Counted from the first letter of the stretch, positions 45,158 to 55,293 are shown. The stretch: 64,000 nucleotides of DNA from Vibrio tritonius (GCF_001547935.1 NZ_AP014636.1:1723203-1787202), one strand, 5' to 3'. Notes: generated from the sequence alone by a model not told the origin. Made by a program: numbers and translations.

Positions 45158-46651
45158 TCAGTCAAGCTCGACTAACTGATTCTTGTACGTTTCATGCTGT
45201 GCTTTGACGACTTCTTCAGGCTCTCCACTCAACAAGCTCACGACAATGATGGCAATTGTTGACAAGATGAATCCAGGTACCAGTTCGTATAGGTCAAAGA
45301 TACCACCAGAAAGCTGTTTCCAAACAACGATTGTTACACCGCCCACAATAATACCAGCCAATGCACCATTTCGGTTCATGCGAGACCAGTACAAGCTAAG
45401 CAGTAAGGCGGGGCCAAAGGCTGCACCAAAACCAGCCCATGCGTAAGAAACAAGCCCCAATACCGAACTGTCTGGTTTGATAGCCAATAACAAAGCAATG
45501 ATTGAGATACTTACCACACCAATGCGCCCCATACGTACGATTTGGTCTGAAGTCGCATCTTTATTGAAGATCTGTTTATACAAATCTTCAGCTAACGCAG
45601 AAGATGACACCAGCAATTGAGAATCTGCAGTACTCATAATTGCTGCCAAAATAGCAGCAAGCAGAATACCCGCCATCACAGGATGGAACATCACATTAAC
45701 CAGCAACATAAAGATTTTTTCGCCGTCATCAAGGGCAACAGATGGGGTATTCGTAACATAAACCAAACCTACCAAACCAATCAGTAATGCCCCAACCATA
45801 GAGACAGCAGTCCAAACAACGGCGATACGACGTGCTGTACCAATATCTTTATTTGAACGAGAAGCTTTGAATCGAGCTAGGATGTGTGGTTGACCAAAAT
45901 ACCCCAGCCCCCACGCAACCAATGAAATAATCGCAATACCCGATAATGGCTTACCATCGATACCATTCCATAATGTCAGCAGTTCTGGATTAATGTCAGC
46001 TAACTGAGTTTGTAAGTTACCAAAGTCTCCTTCAAGAGCAACAATTGGCACGATAGCCAGTGCCGCAGCCATCAAAAGGCCTTGTACCAAGTCCGTCCAT
46101 GCGACGGCTAAGAAGCCACCAAATAGAGTATAAGAAACAACACATACCGTGCCGATGATAACGGCGGTGGTGTAATCTAATCCAAATACAGTCTCAAACA
46201 ACTTACCACCAGCTACTAAACCAGAACTGGTATAGAAGAGGAAAAATAGCAAGATAAAGAACGCAGAAATGGTTTGAATCAGCTTAGACTTATCGTTGAA
46301 GCGACGAGCAAAAAACTCCGGTAAAGTTAATGAATCCGTCGTAATACTGTATGTACGTAGACGTTTCGCAGCTAGTAACCAGTTCAGCCATGTCCCTAAT
46401 AGCAGGCCTCCAGCAAGCCAAAACGCTTCAATACCGGCTGCATAAGCATACCCCGGTAAGCCCAACAATAACCACCCACTCATATCTGATGCACCAGCAG
46501 ACAGTGCAGCAGGCCAAGGACCAAGTGAACGCCCGCCTAGAAAATAATCTTCGGAGTTCTTGGTTCGTTGATACGCATAAACACCAATTGCCAACATCAA
46601 CACTAGATAGACAAAAAAGGTGGTCGTAATAGCAAAGCTATTCGTAGCCAT
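45158..46651 (-). CDS. putP: Sodium/proline symporter
   Basis: PutP imports proline with Na+. The 497-residue protein has about 13 helices and SSS-family motifs: RTKNSEDYFLGGRSLGPWPAALS near the start, SDMSGWLLLGLPGYAY, GGFLAVAWTDLVQGLLM, and the Ala/Ser-rich MSTADSQLLVSSSALAEDLY segment. AGAGGAAG precedes the ATG. It is the last gene of the proline-use unit, so import and oxidation are likely co-regulated. Confidence 0.97.
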   Translation of the reverse strand: MATNSFAITTTFFVYLVLMLAIGVYAYQRTKNSEDYFLGGRSLGPWPAALSAGASDMSGWLLLGLPGYAYAAGIEAFWLAGGLLLGTWLNWLLAAKRLRTYSITTDSLTLPEFFARRFNDKSKLIQTISAFFILLFFLFYTSSGLVAGGKLFETVFGLDYTTAVIIGTVCVVSYTLFGGFLAVAWTDLVQGLLMAAALAIVPIVALEGDFGNLQTQLADINPELLTLWNGIDGKPLSGIAIISLVAWGLGYFGQPHILARFKASRSNKDIGTARRIAVVWTAVSMVGALLIGLVGLVYVTNTPSVALDDGEKIFMLLVNVMFHPVMAGILLAAILAAIMSTADSQLLVSSSALAEDLYKQIFNKDATSDQIVRMGRIGVVSISIIALLLAIKPDSSVLGLVSYAWAGFGAAFGPALLLSLYWSRMNRNGALAGIIVGGVTIVVWKQLSGGIFDLYELVPGFILSTIAIIVVSLLSGEPEEVVKAQHETYKNQLVELD

Positions 46652-46729
46652 AAATTCTTCCTCTTATTTTTGAAATCGCCTTCCCTGTCCCCCCACCTTT
46701 TTAGATGAGGGGCTAACGCAATACTCAAA

Positions 46730-47428
46730 TTAGTGGGCTTCGTGACCAAGCTCGAGCAAGGTCGCATTACCACCCACAGCAGTTATATTTATTGTACGAG
46801 TTCTCTCAGTAATGAAACGCAACGATAAATGAGGATCGTGAGCAACGGGTAAAGTGCCCAAATCGGTTTCAGAGACTAAGCTAACAATCGCGCCTTTTCG
46901 CTCAGAAAGTTGACGATTCAACGAATGTTCAATCGCCGAGCCACCAACCAATCCCACGCATCTCACATCCGAATCCAACAAGGTATGATGAGCATCTAAC
47001 GGTAAAGTTAGCAAAAGATTGGCTGGTAATAAGGACTGTTCGTATGCCGAACAGAGTAACGACACCCACTCTTTGTCATCGCTACAAAGAATGACACTGT
47101 TGCCTGCAATCAACGCTGCAGACAATAGCGCAACAGTCGCCAGTTGAGCTTTCGCACCTCCTTCTTGTTGGACGAGAAGAGCGACGCCCCGTCCAGCAGT
47201 GTAAAGCTCATTTGTTTCTCCAGTAGGGCCGACAAGCTCATGAGTTTTTGCGAGCAAGTTCGACGCTTGGTGAAGATGGTATGACAGGACATTCGCTAAA
47301 TCGGAACGCGCACTCGTCATGTTGGTCATTAGAGACAGTAAACACTCTCTCTTATAATCAAATCCGGTTTGAAACCAATTTTCCCAAGCAGTGTGGGAAT
47401 CTGAAAAATGAGTAGCATAATGCAGCAT
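46730..47428 (-). CDS. Stand-alone PutA C-terminal (ALDH-superfamily-like) domain protein
   Basis: The 232-residue protein lies between putA and putP and has weak aldehyde-dehydrogenase-fold features, such as AGNSVILCSDDKEW and LLPANLLLTLPLDAHH, without a catalytic cysteine motif. It resembles the C-terminal domain that long PutA proteins carry fused. In those proteins that domain helps enclose the channel for the P5C intermediate, so a subunit role with the short PutA is a reasonable inference. The ATG at 47428 follows GGGAG. Vibrio put loci have a similar extra gene here. Confidence 0.7.
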   Translation of the reverse strand: MLHYATHFSDSHTAWENWFQTGFDYKRECLLSLMTNMTSARSDLANVLSYHLHQASNLLAKTHELVGPTGETNELYTAGRGVALLVQQEGGAKAQLATVALLSAALIAGNSVILCSDDKEWVSLLCSAYEQSLLPANLLLTLPLDAHHTLLDSDVRCVGLVGGSAIEHSLNRQLSERKGAIVSLVSETDLGTLPVAHDPHLSLRFITERTRTINITAVGGNATLLELGHEAH

Positions 47429-47444
47429 ATCGAGTCTCCCTAAC

Positions 47445-50400
47445 TTAGGCGTAATGAACTTGGGTAAAACGGTACAAGTAGTGTGGACCGCCGGCTTTTG
47501 GACCAGTGCCAGAAAGGCCTTGACCACCAAACGGTTGAACACCTACCACCGCACCAACCTGGTCTCGGTTGATATAGCAGTTACCCACACGAGCATGCTT
47601 CTCAATCCAACGGTAGGTTGTTTCATTACGGCTATGGATCCCCATTGTTAAACCAAAACCAGTGGCATTAATGTCATTGACCACATTAGCCAGATCTTGG
47701 GCTTTAAAACGGACGATATGCAAAATAGGACCGAAATGCTCCTCGGTTAAACAACTGATGCTTGGAATTTCAAAAGCACACGGCGCAACAAAATCACCAA
47801 ATTCACATTCAGAAGGTAGCTCAAGTTGTGCCACTAATTTATGGTCTTTCTTAAGCTCAGCGACATGAGCTAACAATCGCGTTTTTGCAGCTTCATCAAT
47901 CACAGGGCCAACATCAGTACGATGCAAATAAGGAAGCCCCACTTTGAGTTCCTGCATTGCGCCATCAATTAACTCGATGATTCTGTCAGCGATATCTTGC
48001 TGAACATAAAGCACGCGTAGCGCTGAACAGCGTTGACCTGCAGAAGCAAAGGCTGAACGAATAGTATCTCTCACCACTTGTTCAGGTAACGCAGTGCTAT
48101 CCACAATCATTGCATTTTGGCCACCCGTTTCCGCAATAAATGGCACAGGTTTGGCATCACGCTGCGCTAGTGTTTGATTAATGCGCTGAGCAGTAAGTGT
48201 CGATCCAGTGAAAGCCACCCCTGCAATGGCAGGATGTGATGTCAGTGCGTTACCAATTTCGCCACCCAAACCAGGAAGAAGTTGAATAACACCTGCTGGG
48301 AACCCCGCTTCTAGCATCAACTCAACCGCTCGATAAGCAATAAGCGATGTTTGTTCTGCAGGTTTCGCGATAACAGTGTTACCACACATAAGGGCAGCAG
48401 ACACTTGACCAAGGAAAATCGCTAATGGGAAGTTCCATGGACTAATGCAGACAAACACCCCACAACCCTGTCGGTTAAGAGTAACGGTTTGGCCATCGAA
48501 TCCTTCGATCTCTTGATCGTTAAACAACGCCTTTTGTGATGCGTAATAACGACAAAAATCTACCGCTTCACGCACTTCATCAATGCTATCGTGAATGGTT
48601 TTACCTGCTTCTTTGTGACACAGGGCAACAAGCTCCGCAAGGTTATCTTCCAAAACATCAGCCAGTTTCAGCAACTTAGCACTGCGTTCTGCGGCATCAA
48701 GACCATTCCACAACGGGAACGCGGCTTGTCCAGCATCAATCGCTGAGGAAACATGATCAAGAGAACTGTGATAAACACACCCGACAGACTCACGGCGATC
48801 ATAAGGGGCCGTCACCGCTACGGAAGCATGATCAGCCTTGATCATGCTTTCGAGCAAAGACGAACCATTGATCACAGGAGCGGCTTGCCATTGTTGCTCC
48901 ATCCATTTGTCTACTTGTGCTTCAAATGGCTTCGCTTCACTGAGGATGTCAATATTGACCCCATAGGAGTTGGTTCGCTCTGCATAAACCTGTGGAGGTA
49001 ATGGAATCTTGCCGTTATGCAATGTCTTATGTGCCAACAGCATATCAACCGGATGTTGGGTGAGCATATCTATCGGACAACGAGCATCAACCAAGCGATG
49101 AACAAAAGAGCTGTTCGCGCCATTTTCTAATAAACGACGAACAAGATATGGCAGCAAGTCTTTATGGCTGCCAACCGGGGCATATATACGTACGGGTTGT
49201 TTGTAATGCTTAATCGCATAATTAAACAACGCATCACCCATGCCATGCAGGCGCTGAAACTCAAAATCGGTGTGTTGTGCCATTACTGAAATAGCAGTGA
49301 TGGTTTGAGCGTTATGACTGGCGAACTGAGGAAATAGATTACCTCGTACACTTTCGCTTAAAAGGAAACGAGCACAAGCCAGATAAGAAACATCAGTGGC
49401 TTCTTTACGGGTATAGACTGGATACCCAGTATACCCAGCCTGCTGCGACCACTTAACTTCACTATCCCAGTATGCCCCTTTTACTAAGCGAACAGGAATC
49501 AAATCTCCTTGTTCTTTTGCAAGGGCGGTTAACCAAACTAACGATGGTAAAGCACGCTTGGAATAGGCTTGAATAACTAAGCCAAACTTACCCCAACCTT
49601 TCGCAACATCGCTACGATACACTTTTTCAAACAGCTTCAATGAAAGCTCTAAGCGGTCTGCCTCTTCTGCATCGATAGTGATCGCTACGTCATAACGAAC
49701 GGCTTGCTCTAATAAAGCAACAAGGCTGTTATATAACTCATCCATCACACGGTCAGTATTAGCAACTTCATAGCGTGGGTGAATCGCAGAAAGCTTGATA
49801 GAAACAGAAGCGGCGGGGCTGGTGGAAAGGCCGTATTTGTCCTCACCAACCGCTTTAATTGCAGTTAAGTAATCTTGAAAATACTTGGCAGCGTCAACGG
49901 TAGTCAGTGCCGCTTCACCAAGCATATCAAATGAATAGGTATAGCCTTTATCACGCATTGGCTGGCCATTTTTTTGCGCCTCACTCAATGTGCGACCCAA
50001 TACAAATTGGTGCCCCATGATCTTCATCGCTTGGTGCATCGCCTTACGAATCACAGGTTCACTTAACTTATTAACCAACCGATTTACAGCCTGAACCGGG
50101 CTAGTGCTATCAGGGTCATTAAGGCCAATCACTTTACCTGTCAGCATTAACCCCCATGTAGAGGCGTTAACAAAGACAGAATCGGAACGTTTCAGATGAG
50201 ATTTCCAATCTGCGACACTCAATCGATCCCTGATAAAAGCATCGGCGGTTTCTGTGTCAGGAATGCGCATTAGCGCTTCAGCCAAACACATTAAAAGGAT
50301 CCCTTCTTGGGTATCTAAACTGTACTCCAGCAACAAAGCATCGATCAGTTGGATGGATCGTTTATCCGCGCGGATCGCTTCGATCAACGTCGTCGTATTC

Positions 50401-50564
50401 GATGCCATCTGTTCCTTTTCGTCGTCATTGGGAGTCGCCAGCGGAAGAAGTTGTTCTAGCCATTGCGATTCGTCCACCATATATAGTGGCGAGATCTCTC
50501 CCCAAAGTGCATCAAGCGAGCGCTCAATATACTCAGGCTTCAACACATCAGTTGCAGTAAACAT
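47445..50564 (-). CDS. putA: Bifunctional proline dehydrogenase / P5C dehydrogenase
   Basis: PutA oxidises proline to P5C with FAD and then to glutamate with NAD+. The 1039-residue protein has the FAD-dependent PRODH barrel (about residues 90-480, with SIKLSAIHPRYE, IDAEEADRLELSL and VRLVKGAYWDSEVKWSQ) and the P5C dehydrogenase domain (about 560-1039, with WNFPLAIF, FTGSTLTAQ, ETGGQNAMIVDS and the cysteine motif SAGQRCSALRVL). It lacks the N-terminal ribbon-helix-helix repressor domain of E. coli PutA, so regulation needs a separate protein. AGGAAAACGC precedes the ATG. Confidence 0.97.
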   Translation of the reverse strand: MFTATDVLKPEYIERSLDALWGEISPLYMVDESQWLEQLLPLATPNDDEKEQMASNTTTLIEAIRADKRSIQLIDALLLEYSLDTQEGILLMCLAEALMRIPDTETADAFIRDRLSVADWKSHLKRSDSVFVNASTWGLMLTGKVIGLNDPDSTSPVQAVNRLVNKLSEPVIRKAMHQAMKIMGHQFVLGRTLSEAQKNGQPMRDKGYTYSFDMLGEAALTTVDAAKYFQDYLTAIKAVGEDKYGLSTSPAASVSIKLSAIHPRYEVANTDRVMDELYNSLVALLEQAVRYDVAITIDAEEADRLELSLKLFEKVYRSDVAKGWGKFGLVIQAYSKRALPSLVWLTALAKEQGDLIPVRLVKGAYWDSEVKWSQQAGYTGYPVYTRKEATDVSYLACARFLLSESVRGNLFPQFASHNAQTITAISVMAQHTDFEFQRLHGMGDALFNYAIKHYKQPVRIYAPVGSHKDLLPYLVRRLLENGANSSFVHRLVDARCPIDMLTQHPVDMLLAHKTLHNGKIPLPPQVYAERTNSYGVNIDILSEAKPFEAQVDKWMEQQWQAAPVINGSSLLESMIKADHASVAVTAPYDRRESVGCVYHSSLDHVSSAIDAGQAAFPLWNGLDAAERSAKLLKLADVLEDNLAELVALCHKEAGKTIHDSIDEVREAVDFCRYYASQKALFNDQEIEGFDGQTVTLNRQGCGVFVCISPWNFPLAIFLGQVSAALMCGNTVIAKPAEQTSLIAYRAVELMLEAGFPAGVIQLLPGLGGEIGNALTSHPAIAGVAFTGSTLTAQRINQTLAQRDAKPVPFIAETGGQNAMIVDSTALPEQVVRDTIRSAFASAGQRCSALRVLYVQQDIADRIIELIDGAMQELKVGLPYLHRTDVGPVIDEAAKTRLLAHVAELKKDHKLVAQLELPSECEFGDFVAPCAFEIPSISCLTEEHFGPILHIVRFKAQDLANVVNDINATGFGLTMGIHSRNETTYRWIEKHARVGNCYINRDQVGAVVGVQPFGGQGLSGTGPKAGGPHYLYRFTQVHYA

Positions 50565-50793
50565 GCGTTTTCCTCAATCTCCATATCCGGATTCCCTTAC
50601 CGGATTTCATACAACAGCTAGCAGTGTATTTTGAGCTGGAGGAGAATACTTGTCAAAAACTCCGAGCTTTTTGCTATTTTCTCGGTTTTTTAACAAAACA
50701 AAAACAGAATCACAGCATTTATAACCATATAAAATGCTTATTTTTTACCATTTTTAACGATAAAAACACTAATCACCTCTAAAAATTTAGTTG

Positions 50794-50812
50794 ATTAGAA
50801 TAATTCTCATTA
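50794..50812. promoter_or_regulatory. Fur-box-like sequence upstream of putA
   Basis: On the minus strand the sequence reads AATGAGAATTATTCTAATC, similar to the repeated GATAAT/ATTATC Fur pattern. It lies about 230 bp before putA and just after the AraC-type gene. Recognition by Fur is a guess. Confidence 0.35.
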
Positions 50813-50833
50813 ATAATTCGTCATTTTTTGGAT

Positions 50834-51658
50834 TTAATGACCAAACTGTTTCTTGAATTGCGAAGGGGAACAGCCTTCAATTCGTGTAAAGGTATGAGTA
50901 AAAGCACTTTGATTAGCAAAACCCGCGAGTTCTGCCACCTGTCCCAAGGTAAATTGGCCTTGCCGAATAAATTCTTTAGCAGCGTTAACCCGTTTTTGTA
51001 GGACATATTGATGAGGTGTGATTCCCATGCGATCTTTAAACAGCATATGAAATTGGCTTTCACCCAAATACACGCTGCCCGCAAGTTGCAACACAGAAAT
51101 TTTATGAGAGATATGACGCTCGATATAACGATCAATGGTATCCAGATCAAATCGAGAATCTTTACGATGTAACTCAAAGGAAGAAATATGACGCTGTAAA
51201 AGTGAAATTAAGGTGTCATTGCATCCCCGGCTTAGCATTAAGTCGTCTGGGTGAGCCCGCATCTCCAACACTAACATATGAATTAGCTGTTGGATCTGAC
51301 CATCCAATTGGAAATAAATATCCTTATTAGCGAGATCATTTATCTTTTGCAAGAGTACAGGATCATCGCCTTTAGGCATTGGCATATTGAGCACTAAGAT
51401 ATCCGATTGCTCGATCACTCCACCAAAGGCATGTCCCGAACCACACGTCACTACACATCCTTGTCCGGGAGAAACAATATTGCCAAAACCGTTTATTTCA
51501 AAATCTACTTGCCCCTTTAAACCAATAACGATTTGGGTGTAGTCATGATCATGTCGATTCATTTGCAATGGCAAAGTCACTAACTCTGCAGGCTTTGGCG
51601 ACAAAACTTTGGCATGTTGATCCAGTGCAATTGGAAAATCAGCGTGCAATAGGCTCAT
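50834..51658 (-). CDS. putR: AraC-family regulator, probably proline-responsive PutR
   Basis: The 274-residue protein has an N-terminal cupin-like ligand domain with the metal-type NRHDHDYTQIVIG segment and a C-terminal AraC double helix-turn-helix (about residues 172-272, with ISVLQLAGSVYLGESQFHMLF and TLGQVAELAGFANQSAFTHTF). Vibrio vulnificus PutR, an AraC-type activator of putAP, is the likely counterpart, and PutA here lacks its own DNA-binding domain. The start at 51658 fits the domain boundary; the ribosome site is weak. Confidence 0.75.
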   Translation of the reverse strand: MSLLHADFPIALDQHAKVLSPKPAELVTLPLQMNRHDHDYTQIVIGLKGQVDFEINGFGNIVSPGQGCVVTCGSGHAFGGVIEQSDILVLNMPMPKGDDPVLLQKINDLANKDIYFQLDGQIQQLIHMLVLEMRAHPDDLMLSRGCNDTLISLLQRHISSFELHRKDSRFDLDTIDRYIERHISHKISVLQLAGSVYLGESQFHMLFKDRMGITPHQYVLQKRVNAAKEFIRQGQFTLGQVAELAGFANQSAFTHTFTRIEGCSPSQFKKQFGH

Positions 51659-52105
51659 AATGAAACACTTAACGAATGACAGAACTGCATGGTATACCAA
51701 AACTCAATCACCACAAAATTGTCTTACAAACTCTGTTCGCTTCCTCAACATTGATCAACTTGTCACATATGCTCAAGTGCTATATTGAGTAAATAACCAG
51801 CAAGGATTAATTCGGAACAATGATCAAGTGCACATAAATTACGGTCAATGAGTGTTCAATTAGCAAATGACTAGGTAGATTAGCAATAGATGCTTGCATA
51901 TTTTATTTAACAGCCCAAAATGGAAGGTGCACGCTTATAAAATTTACAAAATCAGTTACCTAACTTGTCTATTTCAGTAAATAAAGTAAGTTGCCAAAGG
52001 AAAAAGATTTGCATTTTTAAGAGTCAGCGTCATTACATATGCTGTCAAAAGATTGTCTTTCCCACTGATTACCAGTGGTTAAACGTAAAATTGTTGCAGG
52101 GAACT
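51659..52105. other. Divergent promoter region putR / PEGA genes
   Basis: This 447-bp spacer holds promoters for the AraC regulator and the first PEGA gene. An open frame from 51965 runs into the PEGA gene but has no ribosome site. No palindrome or terminator stood out. Confidence 0.4.
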
Positions 52106-53206
52106 ATGATCAAACATCGCATCCCAGCGCTACTACTTGCGCTAACCCCAATTTGGGTATCTGCGTCGGTGTACGCAAACGACGTCAAACCTGTTGACCC
52201 GGTTGCCGCTATCGATGAGAAATTAACAACCAAACAGAGTGAAATTGACGCGATCTCTTCTGACTACGACAAAGAAGCAACTACGCTTCAGCAGCTCCAG
52301 AATGAAGAATCAAACCTCAAACGAGAGGGCGGTGAACTCATCGCAAAACAAAATCGTGCTAAATCAGCTCTAGATAAACAATATGGCCACCTTTTAGAAG
52401 ATCCAGATACTGATTTAACGAGTTTCCAAAAAACGTATCAAGAATCTTGGGCTGCGGTTAAACAAAATCAATCTGATTTGCTTAACAAGCAGCAGGCTTT
52501 AACAGAAAGTCAAATGCGTTTGGCACAACTTAAGCAAAAAACAGCTCGCTTAAAAACCGAGTTTGCCAATTTGCAAGAGAGCCGAATCGAAGCTCGAGTA
52601 AAACGTCTTGAAGCAGAATTGCGCGAAACCAGTGCTATTGAAACAAGCTACAAGACAACGTGCTCGACAACGATGACGTTAGGCGAATGTGCTAGCCAAG
52701 GTGTTCATCTGACAAAACAAAAAGCAGTGAAAACATTTCGTTCGCAATTGCTAAATAGTTTGACAGAATCGGCCTTAGCCAAACAAAACGTGAAAAATGT
52801 TGAACTCAACATCACAGTGCAAGATAGCCAAGTGATTAAGAGCGGCTTTGAAGGTAACAGTGATTACTTCACATCCATGCAAGCACAGATGCAGGCAAAA
52901 CCTGAACCGATTGCAGCATGTAAATTGTTGAACGTATCATCTCGCTACTGTCTACAAGGCTCGCAGACAACCAAAAAACGTTCTGATAAGCAGTGGTCAA
53001 CGGTTACAGTACGTTCAGACCAATACAACGATTCAGTCACTATTAATGGCATTAACTACGGTAGCACGCCGGTAGAGATAGTGCTGCCAGCTGGCCGACA
53101 CCAAGTCACCGTATCTAAAAATGGATACGAGACTTACAACCGTGTCATCACGATTAACGGTAACGACACTGTTTGGGTAAAACTCCGCCCGAATAAAGAG
53201 AGCTAA
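52106..53206 (+). CDS. Periplasmic coiled-coil protein with C-terminal PEGA domain
   Basis: The 366-residue protein has a signal peptide (about residues 1-25, ending SVYA), a long coiled coil (about 40-180, rich in Lys, Gln, Glu and Leu), a middle domain with two cysteine pairs (CSTTMTLGEC, and CKLLNVSSRYC) and a PEGA domain (about 300-366, with GINYGSTPVEIVLPAGRHQV). PEGA domains occur in surface or cell-wall-associated proteins. It is clearly a paralogue of the next gene but lacks that gene's extra C-terminal domain. The ATG at 52106 follows AGGGA. The function is unknown. Confidence 0.8.
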   Translation: MIKHRIPALLLALTPIWVSASVYANDVKPVDPVAAIDEKLTTKQSEIDAISSDYDKEATTLQQLQNEESNLKREGGELIAKQNRAKSALDKQYGHLLEDPDTDLTSFQKTYQESWAAVKQNQSDLLNKQQALTESQMRLAQLKQKTARLKTEFANLQESRIEARVKRLEAELRETSAIETSYKTTCSTTMTLGECASQGVHLTKQKAVKTFRSQLLNSLTESALAKQNVKNVELNITVQDSQVIKSGFEGNSDYFTSMQAQMQAKPEPIAACKLLNVSSRYCLQGSQTTKKRSDKQWSTVTVRSDQYNDSVTINGINYGSTPVEIVLPAGRHQVTVSKNGYETYNRVITINGNDTVWVKLRPNKES

Positions 53207-53356
53207 ACATTAATAGATAGTGATCATGTTCACTACTCTTTCAGCTCGCTAAAACGTCATTTTGTTACTAAGTTATTGAAAGATGACTTCTGACAAAGTG
53301 GCGTTTTCGTTTACAATAGCGAGAATATTTTCATTAGCTAACTGAAGTAGATAATA

Positions 53357-55180
53357 ATGCGACAAGGTTTACCCGCTCTGTTATTGGCACTCTCTCCTTG
53401 CTTAATGGTTTCATCAACGTTGGCAGAAGCAGCTTCGTCTTCAGTCAGCACTATTGATGACGCTCTGTCTAGCCAAAGTGCAGATTTGCAGGATGCAAAG
53501 AAGACAACTGAGACCCAGCAAGCCGCTTATAAAAAACAATCGGCTGAGTTGGTACAACTAGAAACTCAGGCAAAAGCGCTCGACGAGACGCTACAGTCAG
53601 CTAAAGCATCACTCCAAAAAGCCTATGCCAAAATGCTTGATGATCCCAAAACCGACATCACAGCAATTAAGGAGACATATCAAAGCGCCTGGTCTGATGT
53701 AAAACAGAACCAAAAAGCGCGTCTAGAAGCGACACAGAAGCTTCAAGACATCGAAGCACAATTAGCACAACTGAAAGCCAAAGAGAGCTCTATCGAGCAG
53801 AAGATAACCGCTTTAGGTCATGATAAACTCCGCGCTCGCGCACAGAGGCTTAAAAGTGAGTTAAAACTTACTGGTGAGCAAAAAGTTAGCTTTACTAATA
53901 AATGCGATATAAAAATGACACTGGCTCAGTGTGCCGATCAAACCAAAGAGCTTGCTTTACAGAAAGCGGTTAACAACTATCAGGATTGGCTTGTCGACGC
54001 TGCAACAGAAACGTCAGCTATCAAACCTAACCTCAGTAAAGTTTCTTTGAATATTCATCTCATTAAATATGATACGAATAAAGCCGGTTTTGCTGACAGT
54101 ACCCGTTATCAAACTGTACTCACAGCACAACTCGAATCAAGAGCAGGTGAAGATGCCGCATGTACTTTGCTTGGCATCGATAAAAGTTACTGTTATGCCG
54201 TTGATCAAAATGGGCAACGACAGCAAAACCAAAAAGAAGTCGCTTGGGTCAGCTTGAACGTACGCTCAAATCAATATAACGACAACGTGGTGGTTGATGA
54301 CGTAAATTACGGCAGCACTCCGGTTGAAATCATGCTTCCGGTAGGCAACCATCTGATTACAATAGAAAAAGAAGGGTATCACTCTTTTTCTCAAATGATT
54401 GGCATCAATAGCGACCAAACCTTGCGCGCTGTATTACGAGAGCAAGCTAATCTGCTAAAACCAGGCCATAAATTCGCTGACTCATTGAAAGGTAACATAA
54501 AAGCACCAGAGATGATCACCCTGATCAGAGGTGAATACTTAGTGGGAGAAAACGCCTCTCGTAAAATTAGCCTTGATCATGCTTTCGCAATGAGTGCATC
54601 ACCAATCACTGTCGGTGAGTTTGAAACATTCGTTACTCAAACTGGATATCAAACCGATGCAGAGCTAAAACACCTTTGCATTTCAGTGAATAATTCAGAG
54701 GTAACACCAGTTTCAGACAGTTACTGGCGTAACCCAGGCTTTAAACAAACCGCATCTAATCCTGTTGTTTGTGTTAGCCAAAATGATGCGAAAGCCTATA
54801 CCGATTGGTTAAGCAAGCAAACGGGATCAGTTTATCGTTTACCAACCGAAGAAGAGTGGGAAATCGCCGCTCGTTCTGGCAGTCAAAACGATTATTGGTG
54901 GGGAGATGACTTTGGTGCCGACAAAGCTAATACAGGCTGGGGTGGCAGTAAATGGTCAAACAAAAGCACTTCCCCTGTGGGCTCGTTCGCGCCAAACAAT
55001 CTCGGCTTTTATGATGTAGTCGGTAACGTTTGGGAATGGACAAAAGACTCCCGCGGAATGGCAAAAGGTGGCGCTTGGAGCTTCTCACCTGATATGGCTA
55101 AAGCGTCGAGTGAACTGTTTATTGATCCAAACTCAGCAGCAAATTACCTCGGCTTTAGGGTACTGCGAGAGCTTAAATAA
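53357..55180 (+). CDS. Periplasmic coiled-coil/PEGA protein with SUMF1-like domain
   Basis: The 607-residue protein has a signal peptide (about 1-25), a coiled coil (about 35-175), a Cys-pair domain (CDIKMTLAQC, CTLLGIDKSYC), a PEGA domain (about 302-365, VNYGSTPVEIMLPVGNH) and a C-terminal formylglycine-generating-enzyme (SUMF1) domain (about 385-607, with YRLPTEEEWEIAARSG, NVWEWTKDS and NYLGFRVLREL). The paired cysteines used by true formylglycine-generating enzymes near the end are missing (the site reads KGGAWSFSPD), so it is more likely a binding or scaffold domain. It is a paralogue of the upstream gene, 150 bp away. Confidence 0.85.
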   Translation: MRQGLPALLLALSPCLMVSSTLAEAASSSVSTIDDALSSQSADLQDAKKTTETQQAAYKKQSAELVQLETQAKALDETLQSAKASLQKAYAKMLDDPKTDITAIKETYQSAWSDVKQNQKARLEATQKLQDIEAQLAQLKAKESSIEQKITALGHDKLRARAQRLKSELKLTGEQKVSFTNKCDIKMTLAQCADQTKELALQKAVNNYQDWLVDAATETSAIKPNLSKVSLNIHLIKYDTNKAGFADSTRYQTVLTAQLESRAGEDAACTLLGIDKSYCYAVDQNGQRQQNQKEVAWVSLNVRSNQYNDNVVVDDVNYGSTPVEIMLPVGNHLITIEKEGYHSFSQMIGINSDQTLRAVLREQANLLKPGHKFADSLKGNIKAPEMITLIRGEYLVGENASRKISLDHAFAMSASPITVGEFETFVTQTGYQTDAELKHLCISVNNSEVTPVSDSYWRNPGFKQTASNPVVCVSQNDAKAYTDWLSKQTGSVYRLPTEEEWEIAARSGSQNDYWWGDDFGADKANTGWGGSKWSNKSTSPVGSFAPNNLGFYDVVGNVWEWTKDSRGMAKGGAWSFSPDMAKASSELFIDPNSAANYLGFRVLRELK

Positions 55181-55220
55181 GTTCGCTAAAATCAGTCTGC
55201 TTAAATAACTTATAATGATA

Positions 55221-55245
55221 AAAAAGGGAGTATGACTCCCTTTTT
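55221..55245. terminator. Bidirectional terminator
   Basis: The perfect 11-bp stem AAAAAGGGAGT/ACTCCCTTTTT (55221-55231 and 55235-55245) lies between the SUMF1-like gene and convergent pdxH. The loop is three bases. Confidence 0.85.
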
Positions 55246-55293
55246 CTTTGCGCTGAATTCCGCTAAAAATCCAAATATCTCGTTCGCAACAAC

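Noticed and set aside
53357..55180. True formylglycine-generating enzyme
   Set aside because: The C-terminal cysteine pair required for activity is replaced (KGGAWSFSPD), and no sulfatase gene is nearby.
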